Shown here: in pieces, positions 36,001-47,380 of the stretch
Layout of the letters: every line of letters starts with the position of its first letter
Numbering within the stretch: position 1 is the first letter of the stretch
From: Capitulum mitella
Lineage: Eukaryota > Arthropoda > Thecostraca > Pollicipedomorpha > Pollicipedidae
Assembly (NCBI GenBank): GCA_030062745.1
Contig: CP099848.1
Coordinates: 10,499,501 to 10,563,500 of the forward strand
DNA length: 64,000 nucleotides
Direction of reading: 5' to 3'
Notes under the pieces: generated by a model
What the model was told of the DNA's origin: nothing
The model's input: only the letters and a program-made list of their open reading frames with translations
Databases searched by the model: none
Program-made: the position numbers and the translations under genes

Positions 36001-36320
36001 GACTCAACACCAGTCGGCTTCCGGCTACGACACTAATGGTTAATGCTGGCAGATGCGTCGAAAAGGAACCCAGAAAACAAACAAACAGACAACCGAGTGA
36101 CGGCTGACGAGACACACGATTTGACAAGACTAGTTGCGTTCGACTACGACGCTAATGGTCATTCCTCACTGATGCGTCGAGAAAGCCAGAAAGCAGACAA
36201 GAAATATGCGGGAGATGGCTTGAGAAAGTAAATAGTACGTGCTGTGCAAACTGCTTGTTACTATGATTACAGTTTGATCTGTCAGATCATCCAGCATTTA
36301 AATATATGAAAATTGAAACA

Positions 36321-39300
36321 ATGGATTTTGATGAAGATGATTTTATATTTATTGAAAGTGGTAAGTGATCCTGCATATGCAGTTAATCTCAGCATTGCAC
36401 TGATCGCAGTACTTCACCAGTCCAGCCAAAGGGGCCTAGCCCCCCCCCCTTTAGACCCACGTTTTTGAGAAAACCATTGCACACTGTCTTCCCAGCAGGC
36501 AGGTTTTGTATGATTTTAGTTCCCACAGAGCTCTGACTCTCCCTTAAGAAAATCCTGGTTTTGCCTATGCAGCAGTTAATTGACTTTACTTAAGTAGAAT
36601 GTATACCATGATGTGTGATATGGCTGCTTGGACTGTAATTTCTCCAGGTGTGGTTTGCAAGAACAGTGATTATTAGCTGGTCATTGAACAGATCACTGGT
36701 CTTTATGTCCTGGCAAAATTGGTTTGAGTCACATCACTTTTGATATTTGGCATGTTGATCAGCAGGCAGCAGACAAAAAGAAGCTCATGCTGACTACTAG
36801 AGGTTCATGCCATATTGCTGACTGCACATTGAACTGGTAAACTTTGGCAACAAAATCATACATAGCTGAAAGTTTCATAATTGGATGAGGAGATTACAGT
36901 ATTTGCAACAAGCTCTGCTGGGCCAGTAGCACTGTCCTGATCCCTAAAGTTACTGTAGCATACCTTTGGATATAATGTATAAAAAGATGAAAATATGGAG
37001 ATGGGAGATAAAAAAACAAAGGGACATATGCTGTACCATTAACAAAAACATTGCAATGTTCCCCTTGACTGCCAGCTACTGTAAGCATCATTCATAAATT
37101 AGATTATGTACTTGAAGGAGTATGTATGAGAGCTGTTATGCTAGAAACATTTGTATTGCATCACATGCTGGGGATAATCCATCCTCAGATGCTCCAGCAG
37201 AGAACTTGAATCCTTCAACTCCAACCAAACCTGGGCGCAAGCCAGCTTTTGCAAAGCGGACACCAATAACAGAAGATGCTGAGCCATCAACGTCAAAACC
37301 AAAACTCAAGAGGAGCTTCAGATCCAGTCCTGAGGTTCCTGGGTAAGCATATATGTGACTTGTTTAAAGCCATATCTGGCATCACCCATGATATCTGGCA
37401 CCTAAGACTAGGTAGACTTTGTATGTAAGAACACTGGAAGCTTTTGTGTGGCTGTGTAGCTGGTGAGGAGCTGATATTAATGATGCACATAGAGCTGACA
37501 TGACAGACATCATATGGCCACAGCTGACATTATCAAGTCAGGATGCTGTGTGTGCTGCTTCTGATGTATTCTTACCCATATTGACTATTTCTGATGTTGT
37601 CTTGAGTGTTAGCCATGGTGACTGTATGGTGGTTCTAAAACAAAGGCATTTTTTACTCCTGGCAATGGGAGCTGTTGAGCCCCATGTTCAGTGCTGCCAG
37701 TGAAACCAGGCAATTGCTGCACAGAATGAGGGTGCACCTTGCACAGAGCCATGGGGATTGTGCAGGTGTCATGGCCATTGCAACTGTTACTGACACTGTA
37801 TAGTCCAGGCTGGGGAGGCTATGCAGGTATCATGGCCATTGCTGCTGTAAGCAGGGCTTCACCATCCTGGCTGGGGAGGCTGTGTGGGTGTCATGGCCAT
37901 TGCAACTGTTACTGACACTGTATAGTCCAGGCTGGGGTGGCAATGCAGGTATCATGTCCATGGCTGCTGTAAGCAGGGCTTTACCATCCTGGCTGGGGAG
38001 GCTGTGTGGGTGTCATGTCCTTTGCTGCTGTAACCGAGGCTGTGTCGTCCTGGCTGGAGAGGCTGTGTGGGTGTCATGGCCTTTGCTGCTGTAACCGAGG
38101 CTGTATCATCGAGGCTGGGTGACTGTTTGGGTGTAGTGGCTATTGCTGCTGTAACCGAGGCTGTACCGCTCTCCAGGCCGGAGGCGGCGGTGCAGGCGCG
38201 GCCGGGCAAGCGCAGGAAGAAGGGCGCTGACCCGGACAGTGAGGAGGAGCGCTGGTTGGACGCCCTGGAGGAGGGCAAGCTGGAGCAGGTGAGAACTAGG
38301 TCAAGGTGGTAATACCACGTGCTGCGGTCTGTCGCCCCGCTCCGTTACAAGGAGCTGTCGCGTGGGCACGCACGTGTTGAGCTACTCAACAGTGGGCCAG
38401 AGTTTTTACTGCTGTTACATTGAAGTAAAACACAGTATGAATGTTGTGCAGTTGTAAGGGGATCGTTTCTCAAATTCGTGAAAGGCTGGTCTGGTCTCGA
38501 TTCTTTTTTTGTTTCATATCGCCATTGTCGTTTTGCAGCTGACAGCGGTGTGGAAACAGTCGCAGTGAAGATCTTTTCCTGCTGAAGACTGCACTGTGTA
38601 TTTCAGGTGGACGACGAGCTTAAGAAGATCCGGAACCCCTTGCTGATGACTGCCCGCCAGCGGGCGATGCTGGAGAAACGTTCGGGAGAAGACAGTCTGG
38701 AGAGCTTCCCTGCCGAGCCGCTGGTGGCGCTGCCATCAGGTCAGTCCTCAGGCAACCTGATGGTTGTCCGGGGCGACATACGCGCCTTCACAGCACGTGA
38801 AGGCTTCTGTCATGTGCTATTTCCGCGTAAGTCGTGGATTACGCACGTTTTCCATGCTAGTTTTACCATTGCTTTCCCTGCATGTAACAGATGACGTAAG
38901 ACACAAACAGCTGAAGATATTATTGGCTACGTGTACATGGCTTAACACGTTGTGGATGAATTTTGAACTGATGCAAGCCTTTATTTATGTGTGTTTATCT
39001 CCTGCCTTTTTAGGTTATAGGGAAAAATCAGAAATGACTGCAGAGATGGCAGAACGGCACAAAAAGAAGACCGAACGCCGCAGGGAGCAAGCTAAAAAAC
39101 ACCGAGAAGAAGAAAAGGTAACTGGCAGTGCTGGCACCGCGCTGTTTGGCCCTTTGTTTGTTGTCTCCCCACGACGATCTGCGCGAAATGCATCTACACG
39201 CGTTGACATCTACATGCGTTAACATGCAAAATGCCTGAATGTCAGGATCATTTTGCATCACTTCTTTCCATCCCTCTAGGCTCCAGCTGTGGCCGGTCCG

Positions 39301-40694
39301 GCTGTTTGGTGGCCGTACAACCTCTGCGAATAGTCCGTTGGCCCCTCTGACTGCTCAGTTCTGTTGGTCTATGCGCCTGCGCGGCGGCAGCGCTATGCGG
39401 CCCCTGACACCGTCCCCTCCCTGCATCCCGCAGAAGAAGACCGTGCGTCGCCTGCTGAACAAGACCGAGTGCAAGACGGGCCGCGGCGGCGGCCGGCCGC
39501 GCTCGCGCGCCGCGCCGCCGTCCGTCACGTACCGGCAGACGGTGGCCGGCGCCGAGCTCCTGCTGCCGGCCGGCCAGCCGTGTCCGCTGGTCGCCCGGCC
39601 GCCCAGGTGAGCGTCGGCCCGCGGCTCGCGGCGGGGCGCAGCGGCCGGCGCGGTCGGCCCAGGGCGGGGTGAGCCGTCGGTTTGAATCCGGCTGTCAGTG
39701 AAACGGCGTCCTTCCTGCGGCGGCCGGAGTAAAAGGCCGCGGCGCGATGCGGCACCGATGGTCGACAACATCGACAAGTAGCCATCACCCCGCTGTGCGG
39801 ACAAGTGTCCCGTTGCTCAGGTGAAACCGGTCATGGTGCTCGGATGAGCTGTGTTCGCTGCCTAGATTAATTCTCCCTTTGCTCAGTTAATCCCATGATG
39901 AGATGGACTGGCTTGCTACACATACGCTGCAGCTTGTTTTTTTAATAACCAATGTCCATTTGTTTTCGCATTAATAGCAGATTGTTGCTGCCCGTTTTTT
40001 ATTACGCATTTGTGTTTCCGCTGGCGACCGCGAAATTTACCTGCATATGTGGAGGGAGATTAGGTAATGAATTCGTCAAACATCACATCATGTCTGTCGT
40101 GTCTCTTGCTCTGGAACTGAAAGTGAACCAGTCATGGCCACTGCCGTTTTACTTCCGTTTCTTTAGTCCTTATTCGTTGCTGCTCTGAATGACGTCTTTT
40201 TGCGTCGTATGTCTCGTGGCGACCAGAACCAATGCGACTCTTCGGAAAGGTATGGTTGAATATCGGCGTTAGTTGCGAAATGCCGAAATGTCCGATCAGA
40301 ACGTGACTTAAATTGTAACCTGACGGCTGACCAGTGATGTAAACATTAAACACTCACTACCTCTAAGCATGGCCACGATCCTGGCCAGGCTTTGACTGTG
40401 GCTTGGTGGTACCGCCGCTCTGGACATCTGACACTGATCTGTGGCCGTGGCCGTGGCCGACCTCGGCCTGTGGCCGTGGCGGTCACCCTGACTGATCGCG
40501 ACCCCTGCCCGTGACCTGACCGGGCGCCGCCGCCTGTCGGCAGGGACCCGCCGAAACCGCGGCTCTGTGACGTGCCCGGCTGCCGGAACCTGCGCCGCTA
40601 CGGCTGCCCCCGGAGCGGCGCCTCCCTCTGCAGCCTGCAGTGCTTCAGGGCGAACGCGGCCCGGCTCGCGTCCCCGCAGATCACGACGTCCTAG
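36321..40694 (+). CDS. INO80B: INO80 complex subunit B (PAPA-1 / HIT zinc finger)
   Basis: Seven exons with matching phases: 36321-36360, 37189-37342, 38177-38288, 38607-38739, 39014-39117, 39434-39606 and 40544-40694, giving 288 aa. INO80B is a subunit of the INO80 chromatin-remodelling complex in the nucleus. The signature block is RWLDALEEGKLEQ plus LLMTARQRAMLEK (about 87-125), close to the human protein. Next comes a charged helix (148-181, KKKTERRREQAKKH), then a basic Gly-rich stretch (KTGRGGGRPR), and last the HIT-type zinc finger (247-272) with Cys in LCDVPGC, YGCP and LCSLQC. Length is somewhat below the human 356 aa. Exon 1 is a short acidic peptide (MDFDEDDFIFIES) with a strong GTAAGT donor; it is assigned by phase and is the least certain exon. 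No TATA box is obvious upstream. Confidence 0.9.
36420..36570 (+). repeat. MITE-like repeat, family B, copy 2 (INO80B intron 1)
   Basis: Begins CCAGCCAAAGGGGCC, has a C-run, then TTTAGACCCACG, GTCTTCCCAGCAGGCAGG and ends AAATCCTGGTTTTGCC. It matches 31970-32140. Confidence 0.65.
36465..38030. other. CpG-depleted block over INO80B introns 1-2
   Basis: Nearly all CpG is absent from just after exon 1 to about 38030. The few exceptions are inside coding exon 2 (37210-37300). CpG density then returns abruptly to the window's high level. Confidence 0.7.
37745..38176. repeat. 61-bp minisatellite ending at the INO80B exon 3 acceptor
   Basis: About seven units of 61 bp, the first four arranged as 122-bp dimers. 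A unit reads GCTGCTGTAANCNGGGCT ... CCTGGCTGGGGAGGCTGTGTGG. The final unit passes through CTGTACCGCTCTCCAG|GCCGGAGGCGG into the exon. In two units the matching site is TAGTCCAG|GCTGGGGAGGC, so both acceptor and exon start are represented in the repeat. Confidence 0.85.
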
Positions 40695-40769
40695 GCTGAC
40701 TTGGGGTGTCGACTGGCCCAAGGGCCGATCGCTGCGCGTCGCCGTACGTTGCGTCCATTTGAATTCATG

Positions 40770-41040
40770 TTAATGTTGTCACTGTACAGGGGCGCATGCG
40801 CTCGACATCATCGTGTCGTCACGGCACAGGAGCGTACGTTTAGGTCATCATCATCTGGTCGCTGAACGGGAGCGCGTGCACAAGTCATCGTCGTGCTTTC
40901 ACTGAGCAGAGGCATGTTTGCGGGCCACGCACGCTTTCGCGGCGCAGCAGCGACTACACGGACTATCGTAATACCGTCGGCGCGGGAGCGCATGCACCAG
41001 CTATCATCTTACTGTCGCAATACAGGAGCGAGTGAACAGA
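40770..41040. repeat. Degenerate minisatellite between INO80B and the EMI-collagen gene
   Basis: Units of about 45 bp with GTCACTGTACAGGAGCGCATGC-like sequence. One unit holds a GCGCATGCGC (40793-40802), so an NRF1-like motif there is part of the repeat. Confidence 0.6.
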
Positions 41041-41132
41041 GAAAGACTGGCGTGTTGCAGTGGTGGCAGCGGCGCGGCCGCGGCGGCGCGCGCCTCTCGG
41101 CAGTGGACGGTATTTCGCTCTCGTACTGACGG

Positions 41133-44100
41133 CTATCGCCGGGCGGCCGCGCCGGCCGGACGGCGCCGCCGCCGCCGCCGGCCGCCGTAATCGTCGTAGT
41201 CGCCGTCGAAGTAGTCGTAGTCGTCGGGCGGCAGGGCGCTGCCCTCGGCCAGGTCCTCGTCGTCGCCCTCGGCCGGCAGCGGAACCGAGTCGGAGTAGTC
41301 TGCGCCCGAGACGGCCGACAGGGTCCGGACCGTGGCTGCGGCACGGGTGGCGTCACGTCACTTGGCGGTGTCACGTCACGGTGCGGTCTCACTGTGCGGT
41401 ACCGCTTCACATCACAGGAGCAGTGGAGGGGGTGGGGAGGAATACGCCATTCCGAGGGCGGCGCAGGGGGCCGCGTCAGGCGTCAGACGGTCTCCGCAAT
41501 AGTTCAGGTCGAGGGCTTCCCCTCACTAGGCAGCGGAAGGCTGCATCATGCCACGGGAGCCACCAGGAGCTTCACTGTCCATGCATACTATTCATACACT
41601 TCACCAAACAGAAGCTACAAGAGCCAAACCGTCCCGGCTCTGCCGACACAGCGCATGGGATCTACAGCAGAAACAACGTTACTGAACGATAGTTTTTCCC
41701 CGCAGCTCCGTCTTGATCCCTCTGGTGGGCTATGGACAACAGCGCAATCTGTTCAACTGCTTTGGAATCCGGATAGGTTTCGATGCGGCTGTCAGGACGC
41801 CAGTGTTCGGAGACGTACCCACGAGGCTGTTGACCTGGCTCTCCAGCGTCTGAATCCGCGCGGTCAGCTGGGCAATCTGCTGTTCCATCTCTGGGGCGGG
41901 AATCGCCGCCGCCGCGCCTGAGACACACGTGCGGTAGGAGTGAGATTCACACAGCGGAGCCGGCGACACTGCTGCCACCGCTGGTCCGAGGCGTGAGATT
42001 CGCACAGCAGAACACCTTCTCCCCTGCGATGAAGCAAGTCATGAGGTCCATAAGCCGAGCTGCTCTGGCATCACTGATCTGATTCACGAGGTCGACGGAG
42101 TCGAGGTACACCGTAACAGTGACTGTTTCACATTTAACCTGTGTTACGAGGTTGGGCTGAGATAGTCAAATTGTGCCCTTTAGTCCTAGCATCCAATCTG
42201 AGCTTTATGCTGTACCCCAAATCTCTACATTTGCGGAGGCTCACAACAATTCCCCACGGTTTTCCTCTGTCATGCGTCCGTGTCCTTTTTTATGGCTGTT
42301 GCGTGGCGTCCCATGAGGGCGCAACCCACTGAGCATTTCTAGCAGTGGTACGTTCGTCGGTCTGTACCATCGCAGCAGCGCGAACGGGAAAAAGCACGAC
42401 GCAGGCAAACCCCTCGGTGTCACCTGGCCGGTTCCAGCATTCTGAAACGTGTTGCGCACACCACGAGCTAGTCAACAAGTGCCACAAACTGCGAGATCCC
42501 TCCGTCACCATTTGCGAAGACGGCGCCAAGTCTCTTAAATAAATAAAGGACCGTGACACTGTTCGCGACGTAGCTGGCCGTTTCCTTGTGGTCACGGTCC
42601 GGCGTCTGAGGATCACCTGACCGATCCCGGTCACTGCGGTGGCCGGCCGTCTGCTCACCTGCAGGCGCCGCCGGCGGGCCGGGCGGGCCCGGCGGGCCCG
42701 GGGGTCCCGGCGGGCCCGTCTGCCCGTCCAGCCCGGTGGCTCCCCTGTCGCCGGGGGGTCCCGGCTCCCCGCGCTCCCCCGGGGGGCCTCTGGGCCCGGG
42801 CGGGCCCGGGGGGCCGATGGGGCCCGGCAGGCCGTCCAGGCCCGGAATACCTGTAGGGAGAGAACTGATGGCGTCACGGCTGTTCTAAAGTCCGGGTCCT
42901 GACCGCAGCAGACGTGGCACAGATCCATAACATAGGCCGCGATCTAACGTGAACAAGTCGGTGTAGCACTGCAATCATATGAGAGTACCGACTTGAATTG
43001 AGCCACCTACGTCACTGTCGTCCTTGAAAGTACAACTTGTGACAGGAGATGCTTCGTTAAAGGCAGAAGACTAATTCTGGTGGCTGCAGTTGGCCTTCCA
43101 AACCCTTATCTTACCCAATTCAAAGAAATTTCTTTCCATAAAATACTGTGGATTTAACGTTATGTTAACCAAAATTGGTTCGACTGCCGCCCGAACTGTG
43201 TGAAGCCATGTGGTACCACGGGGCATAGTTTGCACCCTGATAGTCCCTGTCCGTCACAACAGTTCTCGTGGGGCCCTCTTTAAGCCATCTATACGCTTCT
43301 GAGCCGGACGTCCGGGCGCCGACCGCAGCGCCACCTACCCGGCTCTCCGCGTTCTCCGGGCGGCCCCTGTGGGCCGGGCAGGCCCACCGGGCCGGACCGG
43401 CCTGGCGGGCCCGGCACGTACGAGCTCTCGGCGGCGGTGGCGCCCCCTCCGGCCGGCTGGCCCGGCTCCCCGGCCGGACCTGCGGGGGAGGAGAAGTCAG
43501 AGGGCGGCAGGTCACAGGACCACCGGCACTGCAAGGAAAACGAGGCACGGAGACACCGGCACTGCAGGGACAGCGTGTTTCAGAACTACCGGCATCGCAG
43601 GGACAGCGAGGTGTGGAGACACGGCATCGCAGGGTCAACGAGTTATGGAGCCACAGGCACTATATAGACAGCGAGTTATGGAATCACGGGCACTGCAGGT
43701 GCAGCACGTCACAGAACCACCGGCACTGCCGGTACAGCCAATTATGGAACCACGGACACTGCAGGGACAATATGTTACAGAACCGTAGGCGTTGCAGGAA
43801 CAGTAGGGACGGAAGCAGAAAACAGCCATTATAGACGGCTTGTCACGCTGTCAGAACTACGAAATCGGTCACTGCTGGAGGCTGGACAGCGCCCTACGCG
43901 TCTCAGTAGACAATGTATCACATACTTGTGTTATGTTGAGATTACTGGCGGGTTTTAGAGGCCCGTTAAGTTCGGAAAATAAGACGTTCGTCTGCAGAAC
44001 CAGTTGCGGTGCTTAATAGTTCTTTTTTCTTGGATGCCGCGTAATTATGAAGATACGTCAATTATGAAGATTAGCACGTCAAATCGCAGCAAGCGAGGTC

Positions 44101-46354
44101 AATCGCTGTCGCATCAGGGCCTGTCGGTCTGTCTCAGGGACGCAAGGGTCTCGCCGTCCCCGCCTGCTCACCCGCTGGTCCTCGCTGTCCGGGCGGACCG
44201 GGCGGCCCGGTGGCGCCCTCTCTGCCCGGCGGTCCGACTGGTCCGGCCGGTCCGGGCGGCCCCCGGACGCCGGGCAGGCCGGGCAGACCGTCCCTGCCGG
44301 CCGGTCCGGGCGGGCCGGCCGGGCCCGGCGGGCAGTCGCAGACCGCCGGCCGCGGCGGCGGCGGCAGCCGGTTCGTCTGGCGGTCGTCCTCCTCGGCCGG
44401 GATGTCGCCCCGGGCCGGCCGGCCCGTCTCGGCTGGGGCCGGCGCCCGGCCGGCGCCTGCAGACGGCCATGTCACGTGACTGCGGCCCGCGCGACGGTCT
44501 GGCATCTGACTGCAGCCTGAGTTACTGTCTGTCATGTGACTGGCTTCCATGTGATGATGCTAACTTTATTATTTATTTTTGTATTGAAGAAGGGTGTATT
44601 TTTTAAATAATACATGGCCGTAGCCAAGGGGTGCCTTGGGGGCCATGCCCTCCCCCTGAGCCAAGTGGTTTACATTAGACATATGGTGATTTCGCAGGAA
44701 TGCGTAAAAGCGATGATATATATGTTGCAAAAGCAAAAATGATATGTTCTGTGCGTTAAATATGAGGCGAATTACATAAAATTGCTGCTTTTTCCTACAC
44801 CTTCGTCATATGCCAGTGGCATATGACAAAATGTGACATTTGCCTCCCTCCCCGAAGAAAATCCTGGCTATGTGCCTGAAATAATATGCAATAATATGAT
44901 GATGTATAATATTATAATAATGGCACAGATATAATAATATATAACGGGATAAGTGTATTTAATAAGGGTATAATAATTAACTCTGTGTGTCGGAGCCGTG
45001 CCACGCACACGACTGGTGGTCGGGCCAGAACTGTACCTGGGACGTATGCCGTCTCCCGTCGGCTGGACGGCGACCTCATGCCGACGAATGCTTCCAGCGT
45101 CGTCACCCGGCTCATGGTGTTGCTGAAGTCCTCGCAGGTGAAGCAGGCTGCGTACGTTTGGAACATGCGTTAACCTATTAAAAACTAATGGCCCGTCATA
45201 CTTCCACGTTTCTTTTGACGAAGAGAATTTCTTTCTACATGCCACAGCATAAAAGTATCTGGAAAGCTCCACAAACGTAGCAGTTCTGCAGTCCTCGTTC
45301 GTCAATGAGAACAGACGGCTCACGATATTATGACGGCTGTAGAACTTGACACATATATTGGGAAAACAGTAAAACTGTTAACTGGAGGGGCGCAAAAAAG
45401 CATTGTGTTGTGAAGCTTACTCAATTTTACAATAAAAGCAGTCACTTTGTTCAGAACATCCGGAGTCGATACAGACGGTTATAAAAATCATCAACTTGGA
45501 AATGCCTGAAAGCCGTAAACCGTTTAAGTTCCGAGATCATGATATATGACCGCTTCTGAAAATGCGGTACAAATAAACGTTCACTGTCATCCTCTCACCT
45601 TGATCGCAGTGGTCGCCTTCAAACCCTGGACAGCATCTGTACTCTACCTGGTCGACCATTTTGTATGCAGTGACGTACTTGGGTCGCTGTCGTTTTCTGT
45701 AACAGAGGCGCTGTGGACGCACACGGCAACGGAGAACCGCGTGCTGTCTTTTATTGTTTCCGTGTAAAAGGGCGTCAACTGTTCCAGTGCAAGGCTTTGT
45801 ACAGTAAGTGCAAAGTTTTCGCCCGTCCGAAAGCTCACAACCAAGGGTGACAGAACCACTGAGGAGTCTGAGCATCAAAATTTCACATTAGCCCTGTAGC
45901 GTGACTACAAAGGAATGACGTAATAAAGATCTGCGACCTCCGTTACTCCGGGCGGGACACCGCCGATGTTCACAGTCTTCACCAGAATAGAGATTAAAGC
46001 ACGGACAATGAACGATCGGAACAGGAGACCATTTGCCACTCCGGAACACTACTTTTGTCTTGTTCAGGGCTTTCATGATCTACCAGAATGTCCATGAAGC
46101 AGCGCAACGAAGCTCTCACATGCTGTCGTCAAATGCGAAGAACAGATCCAGTCCACAGCGAGGCAATGGGTGTCACGGTCGTATTTCCCATACGGCGGTC
46201 TGTCTCTGCCACCGAGCGTACTTACACCGTGTGCCGACAGTCGTTCCAGTTCCGTGTGCGGTAACACCTGGAGTAGTCGGCGCCCTCGTACTCCTCGGTG
46301 CCGTTCTGGACACGGCACGTGACCTGGCGCTGCACCATCACCGGGCAGAAGTTC
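41133..46354 (-). CDS. EMI-domain collagen, EMID1/COL26A1 (Emu) type, 5' end missing
   Basis: Eight exons: 46354-46228, 45710-45599, 45147-45037, 44456-44172, 43479-43339, 42850-42659, 41917-41819 and 41335-41133. All junctions after the second are phase 1, and 423 aa are visible. Exons 1-2 form the EMI domain ([32 protein letters not shown]). Exon 3 is the CxxC stretch plus coiled coil ([10 protein letters not shown]), matching human COL26A1 in position. Exons 4-6 hold interrupted Gly-X-Y collagen. Exon 7 is a heptad helix ([18 protein letters not shown]), likely for trimer assembly. Exon 8 is acidic ([10 protein letters not shown]) and ends in Arg-rich sequence. It is an extracellular matrix or secreted glycoprotein. 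The first donor (GTGTAAG) is unusual, but only this joint keeps the EMI frame. The signal-peptide exon, expected above 46354 and ending in phase 2, was not found. Confidence 0.85.
43523..43819. repeat. 33-bp minisatellite in an EMI-collagen intron
   Basis: Nine units of 33 bp (CCGGCACTGCAGGGACAGCG...). The array starts 44 bp from the exon beginning at 43479, that is, at the 3' end of the intron on the gene's strand. On that strand units read CACCTGCAGTGCCGGTGG, with a CAG. Because 33 is a multiple of three, it makes long open frames that are not collagen and not spliced in. Confidence 0.85.
44612..44878 (+). repeat. MITE-like repeat, family A, copy 2
   Basis: Starts CATGGCCGTAGCCAAGG and ends CCTGGCTATGTGCCTG. 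It lies in the third intron counted from the EMI exon and matches 4565-4830 and 47381-47665 along its length. Confidence 0.75.
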
Positions 46355-47380
46355 CTGTCGACGACGTCTCCAGTCAAGTCTCCCTCACGGACAAGGTGCG
46401 AGTTGTCGCGAACTGGACCTCAACATGGAAGCACGCGGCTGTCATGCGATGTGGGCTTCAAATCAACGCGCCTGGAACTACAAAAAAGGGAAATAATAAA
46501 CGAAAAAATGCACTGGTGTACTTATTTTTGGGAGTGGCTGCTTGCAGACTGTTACCACGGGGGAAAGCCAGCAGGCTGATAATCACGAAGCCTAGCGTGC
46601 CTTATCAAGCACGCTAACAATGCGCAGTCATTGTGGTACAAGAAGCAAATCGTCCGCACCATGCACGCCATTGGCTCCGTAGGGCCAGCGGCCACAGAAT
46701 CAGACCTCGGTGGGAAGATGCCTGACTTCGCAAGAGGTGATGGCGGCAAGTCTGACTCGAGGTTTGAAAGGAGTTCGACGAAAGCAATGTGCACACACTG
46801 CCCTGCCGAAATAGCCCTTTGTTATCCCTGTTGCCGGCTGGATCTGACTTTGCGATACTGAAATATGAGCTTTCAGGGGCGCTTCTAAGCTCCAAGGGCA
46901 TCAAGCAGCAGTATTTCACGAGCCTTCAGCAGGCCGGCGCGATTCGACGCTGCCGATATATTTTCCAAATGTGGCTTCTTGGCAACACATTAAACCGTAG
47001 CAGACGCACCGAGCAGGATCATACCAGCAGTAGAGCTATGGCCTTGGACGGGTCGGCGGCCGCATACTGATGACCTCATGCACGTGCGGGATGTGGACAG
47101 CGCAAAGCTCTTTATTTTGTCTGCCTTATGATAAAGGCATTAAGTGACTGTAAAACACTGAAAGCGTTTTGCCGGCGCAGTCTGAACAAAGTGCCGTCAT
47201 ATATCACCAGGCGCTCTCTCCCGACTGTAGCAGTGAGGCAAGGCGTGGAAGAGACCGACGAAGCGGGATCTGCCGGACCAGACGGTGAGCCAGCCTTTGG
47301 CAGACAAGCTTACTTGGTGGACGGGGCAGGGGCCATGACGTCATGACGCAAGTCATGACGTGACGGACAGTCTAATGCGT
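46355..47380. other. 5' flank of the EMI-collagen gene
   Basis: The signal-peptide exon should lie here or further right. On the minus strand, short hydrophobic candidates near 47070-46990 were examined, but none had an ATG, a hydrophobic core and a phase 2 donor together. Confidence 0.4.

Larger units (their letters stand above)
32593..36320. other. Gene-free interval upstream of INO80B
   Basis: It contains CpG-rich patches (33600-33900, 34150-34460), G-runs (33260, 33345), a degenerate 22-bp minisatellite (35165-35450), repeat D (35820-36000) and two imperfect tandem copies of a segment with CTACGACNCTAATGGT (about 36020-36200). The 33095-33409 frame has a CxxC start but no other family feature, and I leave it uncalled. 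Confidence 0.5.

Noticed and set aside
40793..40802. GCGCATGCGC as an NRF1 promoter site
   Set aside because: It is part of a degenerate minisatellite unit, not next to a gene start.
46990..47075. Signal-peptide exon for the EMI-collagen gene
   Set aside because: A hydrophobic AIALLLV stretch exists on the minus strand, but its frame has no ATG and no suitable phase 2 donor.
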